DNA from: Neisseria bergeri
GTDB taxonomy: Bacteria > Pseudomonadota > Gammaproteobacteria > Burkholderiales > Neisseriaceae
Length of the DNA: 64,000 bases
NCBI GenBank assembly: GCA_003044455.1
Contig: POWY01000002.1
Span: 177,813 to 241,812, forward strand
Direction of reading: 5' to 3'
Within the stretch, counting starts at the first letter, position 1. Each line of letters starts with the position of its first letter. Below the pieces are notes generated by a model that saw only the letters and a list, made by a program, of their open reading frames with translations, searched no databases and was not told the DNA's origin. The translations under genes and the position numbers were made by a program. Of this stretch, positions 19,068 through 28,200 are shown piece after piece.

Positions 19068-19571
19068 TCATTCATTCATTTTCACAATATTATATTTAAT
19101 ATTATTATTATCGATAGCTTCCTTAAAAATTAGTATACTATTTTCAATTATCTTCTTCTCTAATTCAAACTCAAATAAATCGTTGCAATCGTATTCATAG
19201 CTATAATTTGAAAATGTATTTTCACGTAATTTCCATAAAAATGAAACACGATTTTTATTATTAAAATAATACATTTGATAATCATCAAATGAATCCCCAA
19301 GCCCTACAATATATTCACTAGTGGTCTCATCATTGATTAGATAATAAAATTTCCTATTGGTATTGGAATTAATAATATCTTCCGGTAATCTAATTTGATT
19401 CGATAAACATCGCTCAAGGCGGGCTATAAATACGGGAATATAGGTCTCATCATTAAATGTTCCTAGCGGTATAGAATTTATCCAAATTCTCAATGGTATT
19501 GTGGAATAATAGGATTTTATTGGTAGCTTGGTTACTTCAATAGCAAAAAATTTCTTACATCCAAATATCAT
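19068..19571 (-). CDS. Orphan low-GC protein, possible immunity protein (Imm42-like)
   Basis: 167 residues. The start MIFGCKKFFAIEV, followed by an IWINSIPLGTF strand pattern, resembles the beginning of Imm42-type immunity proteins; the rest is acidic and Asn/Tyr-rich, as is common for immunity proteins. The GC content is far below both neighbours, which suggests horizontal transfer. An AAAGGA ribosome site precedes the ATG. No intact toxin is next to it. Function is a guess; what is solid is an intact, AT-rich coding frame inserted between rluB and a membrane-protein gene. Confidence 0.6.
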   Translation of the reverse strand: MIFGCKKFFAIEVTKLPIKSYYSTIPLRIWINSIPLGTFNDETYIPVFIARLERCLSNQIRLPEDIINSNTNRKFYYLINDETTSEYIVGLGDSFDDYQMYYFNNKNRVSFLWKLRENTFSNYSYEYDCNDLFEFELEKKIIENSILIFKEAIDNNNIKYNIVKMNE

Positions 19572-19629
19572 AATTAGTATCCTTTTCGTATTTCTTTGGG
19601 GAATGTCCCCATAATCCCGAGGATGCCCC

Positions 19630-20043
19630 GTGTTCGACTACCTCAAACACAAAATCAAAACCTACGCCGTCAACCCCCTTACCGGCATGGTTCACGAAAA
19701 ACAGGAAGCACTTGCCCGCAAAACCGCCGAACGGGCCGCGACCATACTGTTTTGGCTGACTGCCGGACTGACCGGCATTTTCACCCTTATCCTCGCCTTG
19801 CTCAGCCTTTCCCTGCTTATCGGACAACTGCTGGGCAGCTATCTGTACGGCCTCTTCATCTTTACCGCCCTATTCATCCTGATTTTCCTCATCCTCCTAT
19901 CCATACGCAAGCGCATCGAAACCGCCGTCCGACAAGCACTGTTCCGCCTCCTCAAACCCCAAATCCCCCAAGAAATCCAAAACGCAGACGGCATCACCGA
20001 CAACACGGCACATTCCCTTCCCAACCAAGACAACCCGACCTGA
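19630..20043 (+). CDS. Phage-holin-superfamily (YqjE-like) inner-membrane protein
   Basis: 137 residues starting with GTG, preceded by GAGG at proper spacing. Two long hydrophobic helices (ATILFWLTAGLTGIFTLIL and LYGLFIFTALFILIFLILL) separate a basic amphipathic N-terminus from a cytoplasmic tail rich in Asn and Pro. This layout fits the holin-superfamily-III/YqjE membrane proteins, which in bacteria are usually not phage lysis proteins. Role unknown. Divergent from the orphan gene upstream. Confidence 0.65.
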   Translation: MFDYLKHKIKTYAVNPLTGMVHEKQEALARKTAERAATILFWLTAGLTGIFTLILALLSLSLLIGQLLGSYLYGLFIFTALFILIFLILLSIRKRIETAVRQALFRLLKPQIPQEIQNADGITDNTAHSLPNQDNPT

Positions 20044-20046
20044 AAC

Positions 20047-20088
20047 AAAATGCCGTCTGAAACATCTGCTGTTTCAGACGGCATTTTG
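20047..20088. terminator. Inverted DUS terminator between convergent genes
   Basis: DUS pair with extended arms (AAAATGCCGTCTGAAAC / GTTTCAGACGGCATTTT), giving a stem of about 17 bp between two convergent genes. Confidence 0.8.
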
Positions 20089-20099
20089 TTCGGACGTTT

Positions 20100-21641
20100 T
20101 CAGGAGAAAAGGTCGAGTGCTTTGACAAAGACCATCACCACGCCGTAGGCGAGCGGTATGACGGCCAATGCCCAACGCCACCAGACCGATATGCCGCCGC
20201 CGGAAACTTTTTCGCCCACAAGGTAAGCGTCGGATATGGCGGTTTCGTCATCGGGGTTGCCGCTGTGTGCGGCGGTTTTGATGTCTTTTTCATGGTGTTT
20301 TTCGTGTACGGATTTGACGGCGAGATTGCACAACAAACCGATAATCAGCAGGCCCGCCATAATGTACATGGTTACGCTGTATGCCTGTGCCGCCGGTATG
20401 CCGCTGTCGATTTGGCTTTGGCGTATGTAATTGACCAGTACCGGGCCGATGACGGCGGCGGTTGACCAGGCCAGCAGGATGCGCCCGTGAATCGCGCCGA
20501 CCTGATAGGTGCCGAACAGGTCTTTCAGGTAGGCGGGAATGGCGGCAAATCCGCCGCCGTACATGGAAATAATCACGCAAAAGCCGATGATGAACAGGGC
20601 TTTGCTGCCGCCCTCGCCGATGGAGGGAACGGCGAAATACAGCAGCGAACCGAGTACGAAGAAGATGGTGTAGGTGTTTTTGCGTCCAATTTTGTCGGAA
20701 ACGCTCGACCATAAAAAGCGTCCGCCCATGTTAAACAGGCTAAGGAGGCTGACAAAGCCTGCCGCCGCACCTGCGCCGACTGCCGCCTGCCTGCCTACGG
20801 AGGTTTCGGAAAAAAGTTCCTGAATCATCACGGATGCCTGACCCAATACGCCGATGCCGGCGGTTACGTTCAGGCACAATACCCAGAACAACAGCCAAAA
20901 CTGCGGCGTTTTCATGGCTTGGGACACGTTGACATGATTGCTGCTGACCAGCTTGTTTTGCGTTTTCGGCGCGGTATAGCCTTCAGGTTTCCAGCCGTCG
21001 GCAGGTACGCGGATAGTAAACGCGCCGAACATCATCAGTGCGAGGTAAAGCAGACCCAATACGGCGAAGGTTTCGGCAACCCCAACCGAAGCAGCGTTTG
21101 AAAAGGCGTTCATCAGTGATACGGAAAGCGGCGAGGCGAGCATTGCGCCGCCGCCGAAACCCATAATCGCCAAACCGGTCGCCATACCCGGCTTGTCGGG
21201 AAACCATTTCATCAGTGTGGAAACCGGCCCGATGTAGCCCAAACCCAAGCCTACGCCGCCGATGACGCCGTTGCCCAAATAAAGCAGGAAGAGGTTGTGC
21301 GTACTCACGCCGAATGCGGATACGAAAAAGCCCAGGCTGAAGCAGCAGGCGGCGGCAAATATGGCTTTGCGCGGCCCTACCCGTTCCATCCATGTGCCGA
21401 ACAGGGCGGCCGACGCGCCCAGCATCGCGAGTGCGATACTGAAAATCCAACCTACGGTCGTCAGCTTCCAATCTCCGGCCACCGATTCGGTTATGCCGAT
21501 AAGTTTGGTCAGCGGCGCGTTGAATACGGAATAGGCGTAAATCTGCCCGATGGCAAGGTGCACCGCCAATGCTGCGGGCGGTACGAGCCAACGGTTGAAA
21601 CCCGGCTTGGCAATGCTTGCCTCACGGTCTAAAAACTTCAT
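20100..21641 (-). CDS. OFA-family MFS transporter (oxalate/formate antiporter-like)
   Basis: 513 residues with about 12 membrane helices. The start of helix 1 (WLVPPAALAVHLAIGQIYAYSVF), the loop LFGTWMERVGPRKA and the glycine-rich GNGVIGGVGLGLGYIGPVSTLMKWFPDKPGMATGLAIMGFG region are hallmarks of the OFA group. It would exchange small carboxylates such as oxalate, formate or lactate; the substrate is not determined. A long C-terminal hydrophilic insert precedes a final helix (WWRWALAVIPLAYGVVMVFVKAL). GAGGATGTT precedes the ATG. Confidence 0.85.
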   Translation of the reverse strand: MKFLDREASIAKPGFNRWLVPPAALAVHLAIGQIYAYSVFNAPLTKLIGITESVAGDWKLTTVGWIFSIALAMLGASAALFGTWMERVGPRKAIFAAACCFSLGFFVSAFGVSTHNLFLLYLGNGVIGGVGLGLGYIGPVSTLMKWFPDKPGMATGLAIMGFGGGAMLASPLSVSLMNAFSNAASVGVAETFAVLGLLYLALMMFGAFTIRVPADGWKPEGYTAPKTQNKLVSSNHVNVSQAMKTPQFWLLFWVLCLNVTAGIGVLGQASVMIQELFSETSVGRQAAVGAGAAAGFVSLLSLFNMGGRFLWSSVSDKIGRKNTYTIFFVLGSLLYFAVPSIGEGGSKALFIIGFCVIISMYGGGFAAIPAYLKDLFGTYQVGAIHGRILLAWSTAAVIGPVLVNYIRQSQIDSGIPAAQAYSVTMYIMAGLLIIGLLCNLAVKSVHEKHHEKDIKTAAHSGNPDDETAISDAYLVGEKVSGGGISVWWRWALAVIPLAYGVVMVFVKALDLFS

Positions 21642-21819
21642 AACATCCTCTTTCTGTCAGTTGAAAAATAAAATTTCATTTGATCAATGTAACTTATTGA
21701 AAATTATAAAAATATTTGGTTGGTTTTTATCCGCCCCAAGATGCCCCGTCTGAAACATTTTGGGTGTACGGAGAGGTTTCTGTTTTTTCCGATAAATTCC
21801 TGCGGCTTTTCGCTTCCGG

Positions 21820-21839
21820 ATTCCCGCTTTTGCGGGAAT
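21820..21839. repeat. dRS3 repeat
   Basis: A 20-base copy of the neisserial dRS3 unit: ATTCCC, eight bases, GGGAAT, with the arms extending to a CCCGC/GCGGG pairing. It lies in the 230-base gap between xseA and the MFS gene, which otherwise has only AT-rich promoter DNA and one uptake-sequence variant. dRS3 units are known recombination and filamentous-phage integration sites in Neisseria. Confidence 0.85.
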
Positions 21840-21873
21840 GACGGCAGAGGGGGAGCGGTTTTTCCGATTGAGT

Positions 21874-23229
21874 TTAAATACAATCAAACAAATCCTGCTG
21901 CCCTTGTTCTTTGCTTACGCGCACGTCGGCTTCGCCGTCGGCGAAGGTAATGTGCAGCTTCTGCCCCTGCTTCAAAACATCGGCGTTGCGGATGACTTGT
22001 CCGCGTGTGTTTTTGACGACGGAAAAGCCGCGCTCCAGAATGTGCTGCGGCGAAACGGCTTCGAGCAATGCGGCTTGGGCAGCCAGACTTTGGCGGCGAC
22101 GGGCGAGCAGCTGGCGGAAGGCGTGCGACAAGGTCGTCTGAAAGCGGTCGATGTCTTGCCGGTAAACGGAAACATCAGGACGGTAATGTTGCAGGGCTTG
22201 GGTTTGGCGTTCGAAACGGGCAGTGTGGGCGCGGACGTTTTGCGTCATCGAGTAGGATAGGGTTTGCGCCAGTTTGTGAATGTAGGTGCGCTGTTCATTG
22301 AGCTTTTGGCGCGGATGACGGATTTGCCGCGCAAGCCAGTCAAGTTTTTGGCTGGCATCGAAATAGCGTTGCTCCAAAACGGTTTTCAGACGGCCTTGCG
22401 CTTGGGCGAGACGATGTAGCGATTCTTGGCGGTTGGGACTGACCAGCTCCGCCGCACCGGTCGGCGTGGGCGCGCGCATATCGGCGACGAAGTCGGCGAG
22501 CGTGAAATCGGTTTCGTGGCCTACGCCGCTGACGACCGGAATCGTGCAGGCTTCAATGGCGCGCACGACCGGTTCTTCGTTAAACGCCCACAAGTCTTCA
22601 ATGCTGCCGCCGCCGCGACAGACAATCAATACGTCGCATTCGGCGCGTTGCGATGCGGTTTTAATCGCTTGGGCAATCTGAAATTCGCTGCCCGCGCCTT
22701 GAACGGCGGTCGGATAGACGATAACGGGGATTTCGGGCGCGCGGCGATTTAAGGTGGTTACAACATCGCGCAAAGCCGCCGCCGCCAGACTGGTTACGAT
22801 GCCGATACATTGCGGACGGGCGGGCAAAGGTTTTTTGCGTTCCGCCGCAAACGCGCCTTCCGCCTGCAACTGCGCCTTCAACCGCTCGTAGGCTTCGTAA
22901 AGCTGCCCCAAACCTTTGAGCCGCACCTCATTCACGGTAATTTGAAATTCGCCCCGCGCTTCATAAATACTGATTTTTCCTGATACCTCGATATGGTCGC
23001 CTTCTTTCAAAGGCTTCGCCAAACGCGCCGCTGCACCTTTGAACATCGCGCAACGCACCTGTGCGCGGCTGTCTTTGAGTGAGAAATAATAATGCCCGCT
23101 GGCGGCACGGGTCAGATTGGACACTTCGCCCGCAATCCACAAACCGGCAAGGTGGTTTTCCAAAAGACTTTTGGCAAATGCGTTCAACTCAGAAACGGAC
23201 AATACGTCAGAATGAAAAAAATCAGACAT
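21874..23229 (-). CDS. xseA: Exodeoxyribonuclease VII large subunit XseA
   Basis: 451 residues. An N-terminal OB-fold (LWIAGEVSNLTRAASGHYYFSLKD) is followed by the catalytic core with GIVTS, CRGGGSIEDLWAFN and SGVGHETDFTLADFVADMRAPTPTGAAE, then a long coiled-coil arm and the C-terminal LERGFSVV segment. With XseB it degrades single-stranded DNA to acid-soluble oligonucleotides in repair. The ATG opening MSDFFHSDV is chosen over an upstream TTG, although the ribosome site is poor. The residue after GIVTS is Leu where many homologues have Pro. Confidence 0.95.
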   Translation of the reverse strand: MSDFFHSDVLSVSELNAFAKSLLENHLAGLWIAGEVSNLTRAASGHYYFSLKDSRAQVRCAMFKGAAARLAKPLKEGDHIEVSGKISIYEARGEFQITVNEVRLKGLGQLYEAYERLKAQLQAEGAFAAERKKPLPARPQCIGIVTSLAAAALRDVVTTLNRRAPEIPVIVYPTAVQGAGSEFQIAQAIKTASQRAECDVLIVCRGGGSIEDLWAFNEEPVVRAIEACTIPVVSGVGHETDFTLADFVADMRAPTPTGAAELVSPNRQESLHRLAQAQGRLKTVLEQRYFDASQKLDWLARQIRHPRQKLNEQRTYIHKLAQTLSYSMTQNVRAHTARFERQTQALQHYRPDVSVYRQDIDRFQTTLSHAFRQLLARRRQSLAAQAALLEAVSPQHILERGFSVVKNTRGQVIRNADVLKQGQKLHITFADGEADVRVSKEQGQQDLFDCI

Positions 23230-23455
23230 CGAATCAATCAAATAATAAAAAATATGAATATGTTTAAAAGCCTAAGGCGACATTAGCCCGCCTAAATTGT
23301 CAACAATATTATAACACGCGCCATCTTGCCGCCCGACTTTGCCCGTATGACTTTTTTAAGCGGGGAATGGGAAAAATATTCATCAACCTGCCTGCAATCT
23401 ATTCAAATTGCACCGCCGGCAGGCTATGATGCGGATATTTTCAACAGGAGGAAAA

Positions 23456-24247
23456 ATGGATACGCAGGCAGTTATCACACATATTGTCCGATGGTTGGAC
23501 GAATACGCCGCTCAGGCAAATGTAAAAGGATTCGTCGTAGGCGTTTCCGGCGGCATCGATTCCGCCGTCGTCTCAGCACTCGCCGCCCGCACCGGCCGCA
23601 CCACGCTGCTTCTGGATATGCCGATACGCCAACACCCCGACCAGCTTGAGCGGGCAAGGCTGCACATCCGCAATCTGCAACGGCAATATGCCAATGTAAG
23701 CGCGCAAACGGTCGATCTGACCGACACCTTCCAGACCTTTGAACAAACCGTCGGCGTTCATCAGACGGTATTTGACAATCAGCCGCTTTCCCTCGCCAAC
23801 GCCAGAAGCCGCCTGCGTATGCTGACCCTGTACTACTACGGGCAGATACACGGACTGCTGGTTACGGGGACAGGTAATAAAATTGAAGATTTCGGCGTGG
23901 GATTTTTTACTAAATACGGCGACGGCGGCGTGGACATCAGTCCGATTGCCGACCTGACCAAAACGCAGGTTTACCGACTTGCCGAAGCATTGGGCGTGGA
24001 CAAGGCGATTCAAAAAGCTCCGCCGACCGACGGCCTGTGGGATACGGAACGCACCGACGAGGAACAGATGGGCGCAAGCTATCCCGAACTGGAGTGGGCA
24101 ATGGGCGTGTACGGCACGCGCAAACCCGAAGATTTTGAAGGGCGGCGGCGCGAAGTTTTGGAAATCTATACGCGGCTGCACCGCGCGATGCAGCACAAAA
24201 TCAACCCGATTCCCGTGTGCCGCATCCCGCCCGAATTGTTGTGCTGA
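23456..24247 (+). CDS. nadE: NH3-dependent NAD+ synthetase NadE
   Basis: 263 residues, the short ammonia-dependent form without a glutaminase domain. The PP-loop VGVSGGIDSAVVSALA (about 29-44) binds ATP pyrophosphate, GTGNKIEDFGVGFFTKYGDGGVDISPIADLTKTQVY is the deamido-NAD-binding region and KAPPTDGLWD is also conserved. It adenylates deamido-NAD and amidates it to NAD, the last step of NAD biosynthesis. An ideal AGGAGG ribosome site lies 5 bases before the ATG. It is divergent from xseA and ends in a DUS terminator. Confidence 0.95.
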   Translation: MDTQAVITHIVRWLDEYAAQANVKGFVVGVSGGIDSAVVSALAARTGRTTLLLDMPIRQHPDQLERARLHIRNLQRQYANVSAQTVDLTDTFQTFEQTVGVHQTVFDNQPLSLANARSRLRMLTLYYYGQIHGLLVTGTGNKIEDFGVGFFTKYGDGGVDISPIADLTKTQVYRLAEALGVDKAIQKAPPTDGLWDTERTDEEQMGASYPELEWAMGVYGTRKPEDFEGRRREVLEIYTRLHRAMQHKINPIPVCRIPPELLC

Positions 24248-24254
24248 AACGTGG

Positions 24255-24294
24255 AAATGCCGTCTGAAGCGGAAAACCGTGTTTCAGACGGCAT
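24255..24294. terminator. Inverted DUS terminator between convergent genes
   Basis: DUS and reverse DUS with a 16-base loop between the nadE and dnrN stops. Confidence 0.7.
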
Positions 24295-24316
24295 GGAAAT
24301 ATCCGACTCCCGTTCC

Positions 24317-24790
24317 TTAAGAAGCAAGTACGCGGACAAACAGAATATCGTTTTCCAAATGAATGTGGTCGTTCAAATCCTCCACCATTTCTTTCGCCAG
24401 CGCGTAAAGCCGCGTCCAGCTTCCGCAAGCCCCTTCGGGCGCTTGGAAATTGTCGGTCAGCTCTTTGAGCCGTGCGATGGCGCGGTCGTGTTCTTCGTGT
24501 TCGTGCATCATCACGCTGATCGGCATCGCCGCACCGCGTCCGACACCCTGATTAATCATCGGAAACAGCATCCTTTCCTCTTTCATCATATGCATCAGCA
24601 GTTCGTTCTGCATATAGGCAAGCAGCCCGGCAATTTCCGCCGGAAAGGTATCGGCATGGACTTGGGCCACTTTTTGCGCCAGCGGCACCAATTCTTCAAA
24701 TTGTGCACGGTGTACATTGTGGTAGCGTTGCAGGATATGATCGACAGTCGCACCAAAGGGAGCAGTTTCCCAAACGGAAAAATCAGTCAT
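24317..24790 (-). CDS. dnrN: Hemerythrin-like Fe-S cluster repair protein DnrN
   Basis: 157 residues with the hemerythrin-type di-iron pattern: His in RYHNVHRAQF, HMMKEE, MMHEHEEHDRA and LNDHIHLENDILF. It corresponds to the C-terminal domain of YtfE/ScdA/RIC proteins, which repair iron-sulfur clusters damaged by nitric oxide or oxidants; in Neisseria this protein is called DnrN and is part of the NsrR regulon. A GGAAC ribosome site supports the ATG opening MTDFSVW. An NsrR-like palindrome lies about 42 bases upstream, consistent with nitric-oxide induction. Confidence 0.88.
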   Translation of the reverse strand: MTDFSVWETAPFGATVDHILQRYHNVHRAQFEELVPLAQKVAQVHADTFPAEIAGLLAYMQNELLMHMMKEERMLFPMINQGVGRGAAMPISVMMHEHEEHDRAIARLKELTDNFQAPEGACGSWTRLYALAKEMVEDLNDHIHLENDILFVRVLAS

Positions 24791-24831
24791 CGCAGTGTTC
24801 CTTTTATAGGGTTTCGGGTTTGGTTTTGAAC

Positions 24832-24848
24832 ATTCATACTTTAAGAAT
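24832..24848 (-). promoter_or_regulatory. Candidate NsrR operator for dnrN
   Basis: An imperfect 17-base dyad ATTC-n-TA-nnn-TA-n-GAAT lies 42-58 bases upstream of the dnrN ATG. It fits the general dyad form of NsrR sites, and dnrN is a known NsrR target in Neisseria. The assignment is by eye; the match to the ATGYATTT half-site is only partial. Confidence 0.4.
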
Positions 24849-25087
24849 CTATTTAAACGGAGCATACACCGCCCGCGCGTTTCTGTACAGCTTCAAAAAC
24901 ATTCCTTACATTTTGATAATAAAAGTAATTTTCAAAAATAAAATACTGTCCGAACCGTTTTTTAGAATTTGCAAAGGCGATTGGGACGGTACAGAAAAAC
25001 TATTATCCCGCCCGCCCACTTGAAATTTTTATGCCCAAGCCCTATCCTGCACGCTATCGTGCCAATCCCAACCGAAAAGGAAAAATA

Positions 25088-25420
25088 ATGAGCAGCGAAT
25101 TAATCGTACACACCGGCGATGCCGCCTTCGAGCAAGATGTTTTGAAATCCGACCTCCCCGTCCTGCTGGACTTTTGGGCTCCGTGGTGCGGCCCCTGCAA
25201 AATGATTGCCCCGATTTTGGACGACATCGCCGCCGAATTTGAAGGCCGTCTGAAAGTAGTCAAAATCAACATCGACGACAACGAAGCCACCCCGTCCCGT
25301 TTCGGCGTGCGCGGTATTCCGACCCTGATGGTGTTCAAAAACGGCGAAGTCGTGGCTACCAAAGTCGGCGCATTGGCAAAAGGTCAGCTGACCGCCTTTG
25401 TCGAAGCCTCCATCGCCTGA
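25088..25420 (+). CDS. trxA: Thioredoxin TrxA
   Basis: 110 residues with the classical [14 protein letters not shown] active site (Cys34/Cys37), the cis-Pro in [13 protein letters not shown] and the [10 protein letters not shown] tail: a standard thioredoxin 1. It reduces disulfides in cytoplasmic proteins such as ribonucleotide reductase, recharged by thioredoxin reductase. AAAAGGAAAAATA precedes the ATG. The frame is open 19 codons further 5' but lacks a ribosome site. Confidence 0.96.
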   Translation: MSSELIVHTGDAAFEQDVLKSDLPVLLDFWAPWCGPCKMIAPILDDIAAEFEGRLKVVKINIDDNEATPSRFGVRGIPTLMVFKNGEVVATKVGALAKGQLTAFVEASIA

Positions 25421-25433
25421 TAAAGCGCAATCG

Positions 25434-25465
25434 AAAAGCCGCCGGAAGATTTCGGCGGCTTTTTC
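25434..25465 (+). terminator. Rho-independent terminator of trxA
   Basis: GCCGCC (25438-25443) pairs with GGCGGC (25454-25459), flanked by AAAA and TTTTT. One of the few terminators here not built from uptake sequences. It separates trxA from a convergent methyltransferase gene and has A and T tracts for both directions. Confidence 0.85.
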
Positions 25466-25471
25466 GCACCC

Positions 25472-26419
25472 TTAAGATTTGTGGCGGATTTCCCAGCACC
25501 GGTGGATTTTTTTGTTGCGGAAATCCTCGGGAACGGATTGTTTGGAAATGTCTTTTACGGCGTATTGTTCCGATACCGAATCGTCCAAAACGAAGCTGCG
25601 CAGGTTGTTGGAAAAGTACAAAATGCCGTCTGAAGCGAGCAGCTTCACCGCGCCGTCAATCAGCTTTTTGTGGTCGCGCTGGATGTCGAGAATGTCGGAC
25701 ATTTTCTTGCTGTTGGAAAAACTGGGCGGATCCATCACAATGAGGTCAAACCGCCTGCCTTCCCCATATGCCGTCTGAAGATATTGGAACACGTCGGCGC
25801 GGACAATTTTGTGCCGTTCCATATCGATGCCGTTCAATTCAAAATTGCGCTTCGCCCAATCGAGATACGTATTGGACAAATCGACGGTTTCGCTGGATGC
25901 CGCGCCGCCGGTCGCCGCATAGACGGTAAAGCTGCCGGTGTAGGAAAACAGGTTTAAAAACCGTTTGCCCGCCGCCGTTTCGCCGACTTTTTTGCGCGTG
26001 TTTCGATGATCCAAAAAAAGCCCCGTATCCAAATACTTATCAAGGTTGACCCAAAACTTGCGGCCGTTTTCGGCAATAACGAAATCGTCGCCCGCCTTTC
26101 CGGTTTTCTCGTATTGCTGCAAACCTTTTTGGCGTTCGCGGCGTTTGAGGTGGATTTGTTCGGGTGCAAAACCGGTAACGAAGGCGACGGCTTCCAGCAC
26201 TTCGGCAAGCCACGCTTCGTATTCTTCGTGCTGCATCAGCCAGCCGGTATCGTATTCCTGAAGGTGGATTTGGTCGCCGTAAACATCGGCGGCAAAGGGA
26301 AATTGGGGAATATCGCGGTCGTAAATGCGCCAGGCTTCGATGCCGTTGCGTTTCGCCCATTTCATAAGGTGTTTGATGTTTTTGCCCATGCGGTTGGCAA
26401 ACGGTGTGATGTCGGTCAT
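25472..26419 (-). CDS. Class I SAM-dependent rRNA methyltransferase (RlmK/RlmI-like)
   Basis: 315 residues. SAM motif I is FLNLFSYTGSFTVYAA, the acidic loop is ETVDLSNTYLDWAKRNFELNG and motif IV is DLIVMDPPSFSNSKKM, an arrangement shared with the C-terminal half of RlmKL (23S m7G2069) and with RlmI. An N-terminal domain (about 1-150) precedes it; no THUMP domain is present. It probably methylates 23S rRNA. The start (MTDITPFANRMGKN) is the only ATG near the conserved beginning; the long open frame upstream is non-coding. Confidence 0.8.
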   Translation of the reverse strand: MTDITPFANRMGKNIKHLMKWAKRNGIEAWRIYDRDIPQFPFAADVYGDQIHLQEYDTGWLMQHEEYEAWLAEVLEAVAFVTGFAPEQIHLKRRERQKGLQQYEKTGKAGDDFVIAENGRKFWVNLDKYLDTGLFLDHRNTRKKVGETAAGKRFLNLFSYTGSFTVYAATGGAASSETVDLSNTYLDWAKRNFELNGIDMERHKIVRADVFQYLQTAYGEGRRFDLIVMDPPSFSNSKKMSDILDIQRDHKKLIDGAVKLLASDGILYFSNNLRSFVLDDSVSEQYAVKDISKQSVPEDFRNKKIHRCWEIRHKS

Positions 26420-26746
26420 TGATTTCAGGCGGAATAAAGTGGAAAACGGCAATTTTACTGTAATTAACGCCCGATTGCTTGACCGTTTCGGGCAAACCCT
26501 ATACCATCCGCCGCTTATCTTGTCATACGAAGCCATCGCCTTCCAACCTAAACCGCCCTTCCGGGCGCGTTTCTTTTGTTGCTTTGATTTTGCAAAGCGT
26601 ATCTGTGCAGGTTGCCGTCGATGTAAACCACAAGCGAGCCGCTTGCGACAACCCTGTAACTTCACATTCCCCGTATCGTTACCCTTCCCTGCTTCAGGCC
26701 GTCTGAACCTTTCGGACGCGGGCGTTGTTGTCTTCCAAGGATAGCC
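26420..26746 (+). other. Long leader/intergenic region before the DEAD-box helicase
   Basis: 327 bases without a convincing gene between divergent genes. It holds a GC-rich hairpin (CGCCC TTCC GGGCG at 26554-26567, followed by a T-rich stretch), a 6-bp hairpin CAAGCG/CGCTTG near 26635 and one unpaired DUS near 26698. Structured leaders are known for cold-inducible DEAD-box helicase genes; regulation here is inference. Confidence 0.4.
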
Positions 26747-28135
26747 ATGTCTATTAAATTTGCCGATTTGAACCTTGATAAAAACATTTTGTCCGCCGTG
26801 AGCAGCGAGGGTTACGAAAGCCCGACACCGATTCAGGCGCAAGCCATTCCGTTTGCTTTGGAAGGCCGCGACATCATGGCTTCGGCGCAAACCGGCTCCG
26901 GCAAAACCGCCGCCTTCCTGCTGCCGACGTTGCAGCGGCTGACCAAACGCAGCGAAAAACCGGGCAAAGGCCCGCGCGCGTTGGTGTTAACGCCGACCCG
27001 CGAATTGGCGGCGCAAGTCGAGAAAAACGCGCTGGCGTATGCCAAAAATATGCGTTGGTTCCGTACCGTCAGCATCGTCGGCGGTGCATCGTTCGGCTAC
27101 CAAACCCGTGCTTTGAGCAAACCGGTCGACCTAATTGTCGCCACGCCGGGCCGTCTGATGGACTTGATGCAAAGCGGCAAAGTCGATTTCGCCCGCTTGG
27201 AAGTGCTGATTTTGGACGAAGCCGACCGTATGTTGGACATGGGCTTTATCGACGACATCGAAACCATCGTCAAAGCCACCCCGGCCGACCGTCAGACTTT
27301 ATTGTTCTCCGCCACTTGGGACGGCGCGGTCGGCAAACTGGCGCGCAAACTGACCAAAGACCCTGAAGTCATCGAAGTCGAACGCGTGGACGACCAAGGC
27401 AAAATCGAAGAACAACTGCTGTACTGCGACGATATGCGCCACAAAAACCGCCTGCTCGACCACATCCTGCGCGACGCCAACATCGACCAATGCGTGATTT
27501 TCACGTCCACCAAAGCCATGACCGAGGTCATCGCGGATGAGTTGTACGAAAAAGGTTTCGCCGCCAACTGCCTGCACGGCGATATGCCGCAAGGCTGGCG
27601 CAACCGCACGCTGATGGATTTGCGTAAAGGCCGCTGCAAAATTTTGGTTGCCACCGACGTTGCCGCACGCGGTATCGACGTACCGACCATTACCCACGTC
27701 ATCAACTACGACCTGCCGAAACAGGCGGAAGACTACGTCCACCGCATCGGCCGTACAGGTCGCGCAGGCCGCACCGGTATCGCGATTACTTTTGCCGAAG
27801 TAAACGAATACGTCAAAGTACACAAAATCGAAAAATACATCGGCCGCAAATTGCCTGAGCTGACCATCGAAGGCATGGAACCGACACGCAAACGCAAACC
27901 GGCCGGCGGCAAGCCGAAAGGCAAAGGCGGCTGGGGCGATCGTAAATCCGGCGGCCGGCGCGGCGATCATAAACCGGGCAAAGAAGGCTTCGGCGGCAAA
28001 ACGCGCGGCGAAGGTTTCAAGAAAGAGGGCTTTAAGAAAGATAGTTTCAGAAAAACCGGCGAAGGCTTCAAAGGCAAACGCAAAGCCGGCGATTCTTTTG
28101 CAGACAAAAGCGAACGCCGTTACAAAGACCGCTAA
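26747..28135 (+). CDS. DEAD-box ATP-dependent RNA helicase (RhlE/DbpA group)
   Basis: 462 residues. All core motifs are present in order: Q motif (SPTPIQAQAIPFAL), Walker A AQTGSGKT, PTRELA, TPGRL, DEAD-type LDEADRMLDMG, SAT, ATDVAARGID and YVHRIGRTGRAGR. The last about 90 residues are low-complexity and basic, rich in Gly, Lys and Arg (GKGGWGDRKSGGRRGD), an RNA-binding tail typical of ribosome-assembly helicases. It likely acts in ribosome biogenesis or mRNA turnover at low temperature. An AAGGA ribosome site precedes the ATG. Confidence 0.92.
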   Translation: MSIKFADLNLDKNILSAVSSEGYESPTPIQAQAIPFALEGRDIMASAQTGSGKTAAFLLPTLQRLTKRSEKPGKGPRALVLTPTRELAAQVEKNALAYAKNMRWFRTVSIVGGASFGYQTRALSKPVDLIVATPGRLMDLMQSGKVDFARLEVLILDEADRMLDMGFIDDIETIVKATPADRQTLLFSATWDGAVGKLARKLTKDPEVIEVERVDDQGKIEEQLLYCDDMRHKNRLLDHILRDANIDQCVIFTSTKAMTEVIADELYEKGFAANCLHGDMPQGWRNRTLMDLRKGRCKILVATDVAARGIDVPTITHVINYDLPKQAEDYVHRIGRTGRAGRTGIAITFAEVNEYVKVHKIEKYIGRKLPELTIEGMEPTRKRKPAGGKPKGKGGWGDRKSGGRRGDHKPGKEGFGGKTRGEGFKKEGFKKDSFRKTGEGFKGKRKAGDSFADKSERRYKDR

Positions 28136-28157
28136 GCCCCAACCTGCCGCATAAACC

Positions 28158-28199
28158 AATGCCGTCTGAAACCGATTTCGGGTTTCAGACGGCATTTTT
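28158..28199 (+). terminator. Inverted DUS terminator
   Basis: DUS pair with extended arms (CTGAAACC / GGTTTCAG) and a TTTTT tail behind the helicase gene. Confidence 0.8.
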
Positions 28200-28200
28200 A

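Noticed and set aside
19630..20043. Holin-like gene as evidence of a prophage
   Set aside because: No endolysin, structural, integrase or repressor gene is near; holin-superfamily membrane proteins of this type are common chromosomal genes.
21874..23229. Unusual GIVTSLAAAALRDV motif as a sign of broken XseA
   Set aside because: The Leu for Pro change is conservative in position and the rest of the protein is complete; I treat it as normal variation.
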